This document shows, piece after piece, positions 52,729-61,583 of a stretch of 64,000 nt of DNA; position 1 is the stretch's first letter; each line of letters opens with the position of its first letter. Origin of the DNA: Chitinophagaceae bacterium (GTDB lineage: Bacteria > Bacteroidota > Bacteroidia > Chitinophagales > Chitinophagaceae); the NCBI GenBank assembly GCA_016708765.1, contig JADJFD010000002.1:372001-436000 (forward strand). The letters are read 5' to 3'. Below the pieces are notes generated by a model. The model had not been told where the DNA came from, searched no databases, and worked only from the letters and a program-made list of their open reading frames with translations. The translations under genes and the position numbers were made by a program.

Positions 52729-54024
52729 TTAATACTTGATGATTTTCTGTTGTGCCACTTGGCCATCACACACCACTTTCACAAAATACATTCCTGGTGC
52801 AAGGCTGCTCACATTTATAACCTCTGTCTGGTTGCTATTAGCTCTTTCTGTAGTTTTAACTGGTTGTCCGTTTGCACTGTATAGTTCATAAGCTACTTTC
52901 TTATTCTGCCAGTTAGCCGGTATTGTTATGCGAACTTCGTTAGTTGCAGGATTAGGGAAAGTTGTGATTTGCAAATTCGTTTCTGTTTTGTTACTAATCC
53001 TAATCATACGAGTCTCAGAAAGCTGACTTTTTTCATCTATATCTACAGAACGAATTCTGTAATAAAATACACCAGACTGAGCATTGCCTAAATTATCAGA
53101 AAAGCTATAGCTGGCATCAGTTGAAGCGCTACCATATGCAAACACTACTCCTACTTCGTTGAAATTTGTTCCATCAACACTTTTTTCTACTACAAAATGG
53201 CTAACATTAATTTCGCTAGATGTAATCCATACTAATTGAGCACTCTTATTCTGTAACATTGCTGTAAAAGAAGACATCTTTACAGGAAGTGTAATTGCAG
53301 GATATAAGAACCCTTTCATAAATAAACTATATTGACGGATTGTAGTAGCGTTAACGGTTGTACACGTGCTCTCATTCTAAATTTCTTAGTTAATAAGTCA
53401 ATGTTTGAAGCCATATACCTACTATTATATGACATTGAATATCAATAAAACCTCTTTCAATTCCAAGAATATTCTGACCTGCAAAAAATCCTGGTATTAA
53501 TTGTGACACCAAAATATCAGTAGTAGTAGACATATAACTCATTAATGACCCAGTTCCCATATCAATCTTAACAAACTCCTTTAAAGTAAGATTACCATCA
53601 ATATCAAGAGCTGTTGCATTAACATTATTAAGCATAACTGGGGTATTTGTGCCAGTTTCAAAAATTCCATTTTGAAAACAGCATAAGAACTACCAATTAT
53701 ACCTCCTGCTTTTACAGCCGGCTGAAATGCATCTTTATAACCAAGACCATTAGAATCGTCATCTAATATGGTTACTTTGGCTCCGTTTACAAGACTATCA
53801 ATAGTAATAACCGCATCAGTTGCGTCATTTACATTTGAAAAAAGATACTTAGCCTTAGCTTGTAAATCAGTACCAGAAATAAGAGTTGCATTTTTAAATT
53901 TAAGTCCGTTAGAAAGATTGCTGGCTCCGTTTTGTGCAAAGGAAATTTGCATCAAACCTGTCATCAAAATCAGCAGTAACGCTTTACTTAAATTGCTCTT
54001 GTTAATTGTAGAAGTTGTTTTCAT
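52729..54024 (-). pseudogene. T9SS-sorted secreted protein of unknown function (about three frameshifts)
   Basis: The start at 54024 gives the signal peptide ALLLILMTGLMQISFAQ. The N-terminal part has YLFSNVNDATDAVITIDSLV and VTILDDDSNGLGYKDAFQP. The middle frame carries ATALDIDGNLTLKEFVKID, the fibronectin-like part SAQLVWITSSEINVSHFVVE, and the sorting domain runs from TFPNPATNEVRITIP to GQVAQQKIIKY. Breaks lie near 53665, 53415 and 53325. Each is a one-base change, and the reading resumes directly. About 430 residues in all. I know this architecture from uncharacterised secreted proteins of Chitinophagaceae only. Confidence 0.7.
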
Positions 54025-54033
54025 CGTTTTCAC

Positions 54034-54433
54034 TTTAGGGTTTAGGGTATAATCGAAAGCTTTTTTTACTTTACCTAAGGCAACTATGAAAACCGATTTG
54101 TAAGATTGAAACAGACAGGAGCGTAATTCTCCTTTTGGAATGTAGTTTGTTTCAGGGGTCGGATTTCGTCGTTTTCTAAGGGATTGTTCGATTCTGAGAC
54201 AAACATAATACGCAGTCTTTATACTTGCAAGTTTTACGAGTATTATTTCTCTATTTTTACCGTATTTTCTGTAGTAAATTTACTATTTGCTATGATAATC
54301 AACTAATTAAATTAGTTACTACTTGATAAATTTTACTTACAAAAAGGCATTGACCTTAAAAAATTTCCATTACTACTCTAAAAAAACACTTAATAATGAT
54401 AATAGAATATGCAAACAACCCAATTAACAATAA
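54034..54433. other. 400-bp leader and intergenic region
   Basis: The region holds the candidate promoter of the T9SS-sorted protein (54200-54231), which would give a leader of about 165 bases. In that leader TGAAACAAAC and GTCTGTTTCA (54107-54158) can pair into a long stem. The remainder up to the atpA terminator is AT-rich, with no visible gene. Confidence 0.4.
54200..54231 (-). promoter_or_regulatory. Bacteroidota-type promoter for the T9SS-sorted protein gene
   Basis: On the minus strand CTTG is followed after 20 bases by TATGTTTG, matching the -33 (TTTG) and -7 (TAnnTTTG) pattern with normal spacing. It lies about 175 bases upstream of the start codon. Confidence 0.5.
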
Positions 54434-54464
54434 AAAAAGGCGACCAAATGGTCGCCTTTTAAAA
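54434..54464. terminator. intrinsic terminator of the atp operon
   Basis: AAAAGGCGACC / GGTCGCCTTTT is a perfect stem with loop AAAT, flanked by A and T runs. It lies 16 bases after the atpA stop codon and shows that atpG is not part of this transcript. Confidence 0.85.
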
Positions 54465-54479
54465 CTTATATATAATATA

Positions 54480-56060
54480 TTATGCTTTATACTGAGGAAT
54501 CAATCCATTTGCCAATTCCACCATTTTCTTCAATCCATCTTCTGGCAGATTACCTTTTTTGAAATCAGCCATCACATCTGGTAATTTGTTGTCCATTTCC
54601 ATCAAGAAGTGTTCTTCAAATTCTTTTACTCTCTTCACCGGCACATCTTTTATCAATCCGTTTGTACCAAGGTAAATGATAGCCACCTGCTTTTCAACAG
54701 ACATTGGAGAGTATTGTAACTGCTTCAATATTTCAACGTTTCTTGCTCCTTTGTCAATTACATTCTTAGTAGCTGCATCCAAATCACCACCAAATTTAGA
54801 GAAGGCTTCCAACTCACGGTATAGCGCCTGGTCCAATTTCAACGTACCTGCCACTTTTTTCATTGATTTGATCTGTGCATTACCACCCACACGGCTAACA
54901 GAAATACCTACGTTAATCGCCGGACGTATACCTGATAAGAACAAGTTCGTCTCCAAGAATATCTGTCCGTCAGTAATAGAGATTACGTTTGTAGGGATAT
55001 AAGCTGATACGTCACCTGCCTGTGTTTCGATAATCGGTAAGGCAGTTAATGAACCTCCACCTTTTACCAAATGCTTAATGCTATCAGGAACATCGTTCAT
55101 ATTTTTAGCAACTGCATCATCATTAATAACTTTTGCAGCTCTTTCTAATAAACGACTATGCAGATAGAATACATCACCTGGATATGCTTCACGACCTGGA
55201 GGACGACGTAATAACAATGAAACCTCACGGTATGCTACCGCTTGTTTTGACAAATCATCATAAATGATCAATGCCGGACGACCAGTATCACGGAAAAATT
55301 CTCCGATAGCTGCTCCGGCAAATGGTGCGTAGAACTGCAATGGTGCAGGATCAGAAGCAGAAGCCGCAACAATAGTTGTGTACTGCATTGCACCAGCATC
55401 TTGTAAAGTCTGCATTACACCAGCAATGGTAGATGCTTTCTGACCAATTGCTACATATATACAATAAACAGGTTTGCCTGCTGCAAAAAATTCTCTTTGG
55501 TTTATAATAGTATCAACCGCAATTGCTGTTTTACCAGTTTGACGGTCACCAATGATTAACTCTCTTTGTCCACGACCAATCGGAATCATCGCATCAATTG
55601 CTTTGATACCAGTTTGCAATGGCTCTTTTACCGGCTCACGGAAAATTACACCCGGCGCTTTTCTTTCCAGTGGCATTTCATATAGCTCACCAGTAATTGG
55701 ACCTTTACCATCAATTGGTGCTCCCAATGTATTTACAACCCTTCCAACCATTCCTTCTCCTACTTTAATAGAAGCGATCTGGCCAGTGCGTTTCACTTTT
55801 GCACCTTCTTTAATGTTTCCGCTTTCACCCATCAATACCACACCTACATTATCTTCTTCAAGGTTCAATGCGATAGCTCTTACACCGTTTTCAAACTCTA
55901 CGAGTTCACCATAGCGAACATTACCCAATCCGTACACCCGGGCAATACCATCACCTACCTGCAATACAGAACCTACTTCTTCAAGGTCTGCTGCAGCATT
56001 GAAGTTGCTCAACTGCTGGCGCAGTATCGCTGATATTTCATCTGGTTTAATCTCTGCCAT
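54480..56060 (-). CDS. atpA: F0F1 ATP synthase subunit alpha
   Basis: 526 residues, full length. The P-loop is GDRQTGKTAIA, and the family signature PAINVGISVSRVGG is present. The N-terminal EISAILRQQL begins the delta-binding crown. The alpha subunit forms the non-catalytic half of the F1 hexamer. It is the last gene of atpB-E-F-H-A. The 225-base gap between atpH and atpA is filled with repeats, whereas the other genes of the operon are closer together or separated by simple AT-rich DNA. Confidence 0.97.
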   Translation of the reverse strand: MAEIKPDEISAILRQQLSNFNAAADLEEVGSVLQVGDGIARVYGLGNVRYGELVEFENGVRAIALNLEEDNVGVVLMGESGNIKEGAKVKRTGQIASIKVGEGMVGRVVNTLGAPIDGKGPITGELYEMPLERKAPGVIFREPVKEPLQTGIKAIDAMIPIGRGQRELIIGDRQTGKTAIAVDTIINQREFFAAGKPVYCIYVAIGQKASTIAGVMQTLQDAGAMQYTTIVAASASDPAPLQFYAPFAGAAIGEFFRDTGRPALIIYDDLSKQAVAYREVSLLLRRPPGREAYPGDVFYLHSRLLERAAKVINDDAVAKNMNDVPDSIKHLVKGGGSLTALPIIETQAGDVSAYIPTNVISITDGQIFLETNLFLSGIRPAINVGISVSRVGGNAQIKSMKKVAGTLKLDQALYRELEAFSKFGGDLDAATKNVIDKGARNVEILKQLQYSPMSVEKQVAIIYLGTNGLIKDVPVKRVKEFEEHFLMEMDNKLPDVMADFKKGNLPEDGLKKMVELANGLIPQYKA

Positions 56061-56121
56061 ATTATTATGTTTTCTGTTTTTTATTTTTTGTTTCCCGGCA
56101 CCTGTGCTACAATCATCGTCT

Positions 56122-56157
56122 GTTGCATCGCACTCTTGTACTTTCAGTAATTCTATT
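56122..56157. repeat. third arm of the 40-bp repeat family, inside the atp operon
   Basis: GTTGCATCGCACTCTTG followed by CTTTCAGTAATTCTATT matches the arms of the inverted repeat at 23449-23545, apart from a short variable middle. Only one arm is present here. Confidence 0.65.
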
Positions 56158-56171
56158 CGTCAAAACATTTC

Positions 56172-56253
56172 ACCCCTACGGGGTTCTACACATTCTTTGT
56201 TTTCATTTCTCTGGGTTTCACCCAGAGCTATTCACATTTAACTCCTACGGAGT
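56172..56253. repeat. three-hairpin repeat island between atpH and atpA
   Basis: Three short palindromes follow one another: ACCCC TAC GGGGT (56172-56184), CTCTGGGT TTC ACCCAGAG (56209-56227) and ACTCC TAC GGAGT (56241-56253). The outer two are variants of one sequence. Such regular spacing of perfect stems suggests a dispersed repeat unit rather than a terminator. Confidence 0.6.
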
Positions 56254-56262
56254 ATTCCTATT

Positions 56263-56290
56263 CACCATTGACCATTCACTATTCACTATT
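56263..56290. repeat. heptanucleotide array over the atpH stop codon
   Basis: Four heptamers follow one another: CACCATT, GACCATT, CACTATT, CACTATT. The TAG stop of atpH (56286-56288) lies inside the last unit. The period of 7 matches the arrays in leuS and after ftsX. Confidence 0.7.
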
Positions 56291-56849
56291 TCACTTTATA
56301 AACAAAGTCGTTATTCTCAAATTGTTTTGCAATTGCTTTCAGATCGTATGCAACACTTGCATCTACCAACTTATCGCCAATCTGCAATACAAAGCCACCA
56401 ATCAAATCAGCATCTACTTTTTCTTCCAGTTCAATCTTTTCAAATCCTGCAGATTTTTTTACCTGATTTACGATTGCTTCTTTCATTGCATCCGTAACAG
56501 GAGTTGCAGTTGTAAGTTTTACAGTATGAATATTTTTTTCCACTTTATACCCGTCAATAAAAGCAGTACTAATCTCAGGTAAATTACTTTCCCTTCCTTT
56601 TGTAGTAAGTAAACCCATAAAAGCAGCAGTTAATTCATTTAACTTGCCTGCCGTAACTGCGTCCAGCACTTTCTTCTTTACATCAGCAGTAATGATGGGG
56701 CTACGCAATAGATTTACAAAGTCACGGTTGCTTTTGCAAACAGCCTGTATCCATTGCATATCGGCATACACTTGTTCCAACTGTCCTTTTTCAACAGCAA
56801 GATCAAGTAATGCTTTGGCGTATCGTGTTGCTAAACGGGGGTTTGGCAT
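56286..56849 (-). CDS. atpH: F0F1 ATP synthase subunit delta
   Basis: 187 residues. The N-terminus NPRLATRYAKALLDLAVEKG and the C-terminal KIELEEKVDADLIGGFVLQI are typical of the OSCP/delta family, which links the stator to the top of F1. The stop codon lies in the heptamer array, so the natural C-terminus may have been changed by the insertion. It follows atpF by 12 bases. Confidence 0.93.
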   Translation of the reverse strand: MPNPRLATRYAKALLDLAVEKGQLEQVYADMQWIQAVCKSNRDFVNLLRSPIITADVKKKVLDAVTAGKLNELTAAFMGLLTTKGRESNLPEISTAFIDGYKVEKNIHTVKLTTATPVTDAMKEAIVNQVKKSAGFEKIELEEKVDADLIGGFVLQIGDKLVDASVAYDLKAIAKQFENNDFVYKVK

Positions 56850-56861
56850 TTCGGTTCTTTT

Positions 56862-57356
56862 TTAATTCAATTTAACTCCGTCAACAAGCCCTTTAATATG
56901 AGCTTCCTGAGCTTCCTTACTTCCTAATTCTTTTCTTAATACTTTTTCACTTACTTCAATTACCAGTTTACCTACCTGGTTTTTAACATCAATCATTGCA
57001 CTCATCTTTTGCGTTTCAATTGCAGCTTGTGCTTCTAAGATGATTTTATTAGCCTCGGTTTTTGCAAGTTCTTTGGCTTCGCTGATCATTTTCTCTTTTG
57101 TCTCTCTTGCTTCTTTCAGCATAGTAGCTCTTTCTTCACGGGCAGATGCAAGCAATGCTTCATTTTCACTTTTCATCTGCGCCATTTCTTCTTTTACTTT
57201 CTGGGCAGTTGCCAACGATTCCGTGATAGTATTTTCTCTGTCACGAAGGCCTTTGATGATTGCAGGCCATGCCATTTTCTTTAAAATAAAGAATACAACG
57301 AGGAAGGCCACTAAAGTCCAGATGAGCAAACCGAATTCGGGAGTAAGAAGTTTCAT
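56862..57356 (-). CDS. atpF: F0F1 ATP synthase subunit b
   Basis: 164 residues: one N-terminal membrane helix (FGLLIWTLVAFLVVFFILKK) and then a long charged coiled coil (SENEALLASAREERATMLKE), as expected of the peripheral stalk. It is the third gene of the atp operon, separated from atpE by 136 bases. Confidence 0.93.
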   Translation of the reverse strand: MKLLTPEFGLLIWTLVAFLVVFFILKKMAWPAIIKGLRDRENTITESLATAQKVKEEMAQMKSENEALLASAREERATMLKEARETKEKMISEAKELAKTEANKIILEAQAAIETQKMSAMIDVKNQVGKLVIEVSEKVLRKELGSKEAQEAHIKGLVDGVKLN

Positions 57357-57492
57357 AAATTAAATTCCAATTTATAAATTCCAAATTCCAGTATTACTGA
57401 ATTGTGATTTGGAATTTGTTATTTGATTTTTCAACTTAAATACTGCACCCTCCGCCCTGTGCTTTGGATGCAGTAATTTTTTGTGGCAATGA

Positions 57493-57738
57493 TTATAAAA
57501 CCATTGCAAGGAAGCCAACGATAATGGCAAACAAAGCAGCACCCTCTACAAGGGCAGCTGTCAAAATCATGTTTGCACGGATATCGTTAGATGCTTCTGG
57601 CTGACGGGCAATAGCTTCTACAGCGCCTTTACCAATCAATCCAATACCGATACCAGCACCGATTGCAGCAAGACCTGCTCCTATTGCACCACCTGCGTTA
57701 GCGGTAGCTTCCAACAGAATCACATTCAATAAATCCAT
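57493..57738 (-). CDS. atpE: F0F1 ATP synthase subunit c
   Basis: 81 residues forming two helices. The Gly-rich first helix is GAGLAAIGAGIGIGLIGKGA, the polar loop RQPEAS is typical, and the ion-binding Glu is in ALVEGAALFAI. I do not see the extra Gln/Ser-Thr ligands typical of sodium-binding rings, so proton coupling is the likelier inference. Confidence 0.95.
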   Translation of the reverse strand: MDLLNVILLEATANAGGAIGAGLAAIGAGIGIGLIGKGAVEAIARQPEASNDIRANMILTAALVEGAALFAIIVGFLAMVL

Positions 57739-57778
57739 TTTTCTACTTTTTATATATTAAAAAAAACAATACTCAATT

Positions 57779-58935
57779 TTAAACCACCACTGCGTCATCA
57801 TGTACATGCACATCATCATGATGATCGCCTTCCAATGCCTGACCGATAAATACTGCGGTCAACATGGCAAAAATGAATGCCTGGATAAATGCCACCAATA
57901 CTTCAATGAAATAAATGAAGATGGTGAATCCAACTGCTAATGGGGATGCACCCCAACCAGCATACTGGCTTAATTGTCCGAAAATAAATATCAGAGAAAT
58001 AAGACAAATAATGATAATGTGACCAGCCACCATATTGGCAAAAGACGAATGATCAATGCAAACGGCTTGATGAATACACTGAGGAATTCAACCGGCACCA
58101 GAATGAACTTAACACCGATTGGCACTCCCGGCGGATTGAAAATATGACCCCAATAATGTTTGTTGGTGCTGAACATTATCACAACAAAAGAAATAACACC
58201 TAACACTAAAGTGAAAGCAATATTTCCTGTTACGTTAGCCGAACCAGGAATCAATCCGAAAATATTATTGATAAGAATGAAGAAGAACAGCGTTAATAAA
58301 TAAGGCAGGTACTTTTCATATTTATGACCAAGATTTGGCTTTGCTACTTCATCCCTAACAAAAGTGATGATTGGCTCAATTAAACTCTGCGAACCTTTTG
58401 GTGCAGAAGTGACACCAACACCACTTTTATATCTTTTTGCAATACGAAGCATAATCCAAACGAAAATGATTAGTGCCAATAGCATCTGCACCACATTACG
58501 GGTGAGTGATATATCGTAAATCTTTACAGAAGCATCTAATTTGCCAGTAGCATCTACAGCAACTATTTCACCTTCTGCAAATTTCTTTGGGTCAAGACCC
58601 ATTTCATGAATAGAATGGTCGGTAAGCATCCGGTATCCCTGATGATCATGATGACCATGCTCAAATTTGGAAGACATGAAAGAAGTAAAGCCTTTCTGTG
58701 GAGAGTATAATATTATAGGTAATGGAATGCCAACAGGCTTACCATTAATATCCATAAAGTGAAACTCATGACCGTTCAAGACGTGGCCGAAAATCACTTT
58801 TGCAGCATTAAATCCTTCTTTCTTTTTGTCACCATTTTCACCTTCTCCGCCTTCTGCAAAAGCCGACACAGAAATTAGTAAGAAAAATAAGCTGAAAACC
58901 GCTACTGTAAAGGATTTGAATCGTTGTACTACCAT
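57779..58935 (-). CDS. atpB: F0F1 ATP synthase subunit a (one frameshift)
   Basis: About 385 residues after one correction. The N-terminal signal-like helix (AVFSLFFLLISVSAFA) and a long His-rich periplasmic region (FEHGHHDHQGY) are usual for Bacteroidota atpB. The core helices have NVVQMLLALIIFVWIM and the stretch NIFGLIPGSANVTGN. The frame breaks in an A4 run at 58040-58043 (T4 on the coding strand). A fifth base gives RLFANMVAGHI, which contains the essential Arg region of the proton channel. Since the cell cannot easily lose this subunit, a sequencing deletion is the most likely cause. Confidence 0.93.
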
Positions 58936-58955
58936 ACCTATCCCGAAATTTGCGG

Positions 58956-58963
58956 CAAAGATA
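58956..58963 (-). promoter_or_regulatory. candidate -7 element of the atp operon
   Basis: On the minus strand TATCTTTG followed by CCGC fits TAnnTTTG. It lies 21 bases upstream of the atpB start, implying a very short leader. No clear -33 box is seen. Confidence 0.45.
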
Positions 58964-59027
58964 AGGATGCAGAGGTGAAAAGTAGTCTTGAATGAGAGGA
59001 ATTTGGGAAAATGAAATTATTTTATTT

Positions 59028-59511
59028 TTAGCCTTGTTCGTCTAAGTATTTCTTTATTTTTTCAAGCTCGATTACGTCCAACTGATCCTTTGGCCGGCCT
59101 ACTGCTTTCTTATTGGTTAGCAAGTCATTAATATGTAAAAAAGGAACTTTCACTCCATCTAGGTCTGCCACTCTGGCCTGTTTAAGGCAATCATCAAAAG
59201 GCTTGTTTTCAAGCCCTTTCATAGATGTCATGATATCGAGAATTAATCCATCCGCAATATAGTATTGGGTCCATCCGGGAGCAAATTCCATGGTTTCAAA
59301 AGAAGCAAAATCGCCATATCCTGCTTCTGCATATGCATTTCTAAAGCTTTTACGGTTTTCTATAGTGTCTTTCAACCACAAGCCTGAATCTTTGGTGGCT
59401 CTGATAAACCCATTCATATTAACAGCAAAGCCACCTACCATTATGTAAGCAACATTGTGCTTGTTTAAAATCCGCTAAAAAACTCAGCAAGCCTTCATCC
59501 ATTATATCCAT
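59028..59511 (-). CDS. Nucleotidyltransferase-like protein, possible toxin-type partner (one frameshift)
   Basis: About 160 residues if one surplus base near 59470 is removed. The N-terminus then reads MDIMDEGLLSFLADFKQ and joins HNVAYIMVGGFAVNMNGF. The VGG motif, a following R-A-T-K-D-S-G-L-W, and the C-terminal LHINDLLTNKKAVGRPKDQL fit the small nucleotidyltransferase-fold proteins (AbiEii/MNT-like) of Bacteroidota. In relatives I recall, the segment after RxT is DLDIW with two Asp. Here it is DSGLW, so one metal-binding Asp is missing. An adjacent upstream small gene (59531-59734) is probably its partner. Confidence 0.65.
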
Positions 59512-59530
59512 TGGATAAAATATTCAATTA

Positions 59531-59734
59531 TTACTTAACGATTTTTGCAGTAGAAGGCATTTTGCCAATTCGCATCATACGGCAGAACAGTCGAAATTTT
59601 TCCATATCTGTTTTCTCAAGATTTTCTATCATATTAAATCTTTCTGCCTCTTCTTGTGAAGAAAAAGTTCTCATATATGGAGTTTTTGATTCTTCAACAA
59701 TAGAATCTTTTTTATTTTCTTCCTGCCTTTTCAT
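59531..59734 (-). CDS. Small charged protein upstream of the nucleotidyltransferase-like gene
   Basis: 67 residues, beginning MKRQEENKKDSIVEESKTPY and containing FSSQEEAERFNMIENLEKTD, rich in Glu and Lys. The ending with RMMRIGKMPSTAKIV is more basic. It is spaced about 20 bases from the downstream gene on the same strand. In related genomes a short gene of this kind commonly precedes the nucleotidyltransferase gene, which suggests an antitoxin-like or chaperone role. That is inference. Confidence 0.6.
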   Translation of the reverse strand: MKRQEENKKDSIVEESKTPYMRTFSSQEEAERFNMIENLEKTDMEKFRLFCRMMRIGKMPSTAKIVK

Positions 59735-59762
59735 AGCTTAAAATTACTAAATGTGTTAGACA

Positions 59763-61520
59763 TTATGCAGTTTTTGAATTGTCTTTTTCAAACTGCAGAT
59801 TATGTAACCGGCTATAAAAACCACTCTTTTGTAACAACTCATTATGCGTACCCATTTCTTTGATTTCGCCTTTGTCAAGCACAATTATTTTACTGGCTTT
59901 GCGAATGGTGGAAAGACGATGAGCAATAACAATTGATGTTCTTCCTTCAATCAATGTATCAATAGCATGTTGAATCAACCGTTCACTTTCGGTATCTACA
60001 GACGAGGTGGCTTCATCCAGAATAAGAATGGATGGTTTATACAACATTGCTCTAATAAAAGATAGTAACTGCCGCTGGCCCAATGATAAAGTTGCTCCTC
60101 TTTCCATTACATTATAATCATAACCACCCGGCAGCCGCATAATGAAGTCATGCATATCAATCAGCTTTGCGGCTTCAATTACTTTCTCTCTGGAAATATC
60201 AGGATTGCGCAATGTAATATTATCCATTACCGAACCGGAGAATAAAAATACATCTTGTAATACCACACCTACATTTTTTCGAAGCGATTCCAGTTCAAAG
60301 TCTTTTATATCAACATCATCAATTTTAATAACACCTTGCTGAATATGATAAAGTCTATTTAATAAACTTACAATTGTACTCTTTCCGCTTCCTGTGTGAC
60401 CAACAATTGCAATGGTTTCACCGGGATTTGCTGTAAAAGAAATATTCTTCAACACATAGTTTTCATCTACATATGCAAAGCTCACTTTTTCAAATTCGAT
60501 TTTTCCATTTACAATTTCTGGTGCATAGGTTCCCTTATCCTCTGCCACATCATCAATATCCATTACTTTAAAAACCCTTTCGCTGGCAATGATGCCCATC
60601 TGCAATACATTAAACTTATCTGCTATTACACGAAGTGGACGGAAGAGCAAATTCAAACAAAGAATAAAAGAAATAATGGTTCCAGCTTCTGCTCTTTGAC
60701 CAGCACCATACCATACAATCAAACCGATGGAAAAAGCTAATATTATCTCCACCACGGGAAAGAAAACAGAATAAGCAAAAATGGCTTTAATATTTGCATT
60801 ACGATGCTCCTTATTAATTTTATTAAACTTATTAAACTCCCTTTCTTCCGAAGCAAAAGCCTGTACGATAAACATACCTGTTAAATGTTCCTGCACAAAT
60901 GCATTCAGATTTGCAACGGCATTCCTCACTTTTATAAATGACCCTTTGATGCTTTCTTTAAAATAATAAGTGGCAATAATAATTATTGGAAAAGGAATCA
61001 ATGCAATCAACGTTAGTTGCCAATCACTCCAAAACATAAAACCAAGCACACACACAATAGAAAGTAGATCCGCAATGATGGGAACCAGCCCATCAGAAAA
61101 AATATCATTGATAGACTCTATATCATTAACCGTTCTTGTTGTTAATGTACCGATTGGCGTTTTATCAAACTGAGAAAGATTAAGGTTAAGAATTTTCTTG
61201 AAGGCATTAACCCGAATATCTTTTATAACCGACTGACCTAATAAAGCGGTAGTAAAAGAAAACAGAAAACGCATTGCCGTTTCAATCACAATCAAACCTA
61301 TTTGTATAATTGTAATTTTTACAACCATATCTGCTAATGCATTGGCGATATATTTATTTACTGTTAATTGAATCAGCAGCGGACGTACCGGTGTAAACAA
61401 GGCCAATAGAATTGCCAACACTACCGACAGATAGAATTTTTTCTTATATGGTGCTGCATATTGAAATACTCTGCGGAGTAAAGTAAAATCAAAAAAACTC
61501 TTGCTGGCTGCTGAAGACAA
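59763..61520 (-). CDS. ABC exporter with fused membrane and ATP-binding domains (MsbA/MdlB-like)
   Basis: 585 residues. Six N-terminal helices form a type I exporter domain (KKKFYLSVVLAILLALFTPV; TLTTRTVNDIESINDIFSDG is the coupling region). The ATPase domain has Walker A IVGHTGSGKSTIV, Q-loop VVLQDVFLFSG, signature LSLGQRQLLSF and Walker B SILILDEATSSVD, followed by the switch His in IAHRLS. It works as a homodimer or heterodimer to export lipids or drugs; no partner gene is adjacent. Confidence 0.92.
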   Translation of the reverse strand: MSSAASKSFFDFTLLRRVFQYAAPYKKKFYLSVVLAILLALFTPVRPLLIQLTVNKYIANALADMVVKITIIQIGLIVIETAMRFLFSFTTALLGQSVIKDIRVNAFKKILNLNLSQFDKTPIGTLTTRTVNDIESINDIFSDGLVPIIADLLSIVCVLGFMFWSDWQLTLIALIPFPIIIIATYYFKESIKGSFIKVRNAVANLNAFVQEHLTGMFIVQAFASEEREFNKFNKINKEHRNANIKAIFAYSVFFPVVEIILAFSIGLIVWYGAGQRAEAGTIISFILCLNLLFRPLRVIADKFNVLQMGIIASERVFKVMDIDDVAEDKGTYAPEIVNGKIEFEKVSFAYVDENYVLKNISFTANPGETIAIVGHTGSGKSTIVSLLNRLYHIQQGVIKIDDVDIKDFELESLRKNVGVVLQDVFLFSGSVMDNITLRNPDISREKVIEAAKLIDMHDFIMRLPGGYDYNVMERGATLSLGQRQLLSFIRAMLYKPSILILDEATSSVDTESERLIQHAIDTLIEGRTSIVIAHRLSTIRKASKIIVLDKGEIKEMGTHNELLQKSGFYSRLHNLQFEKDNSKTA

Positions 61521-61583
61521 TTTCTGTAGTTAACGTTTTTGTACAATAAAAGACTGGCAGCAAATGTAGATAGAAGAAAGCTA

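Noticed and set aside
56172..56253. Three hairpins as a CRISPR array
   Set aside because: The units are not identical direct repeats with spacers; they are separate palindromes of different sequence and no cas gene is present.
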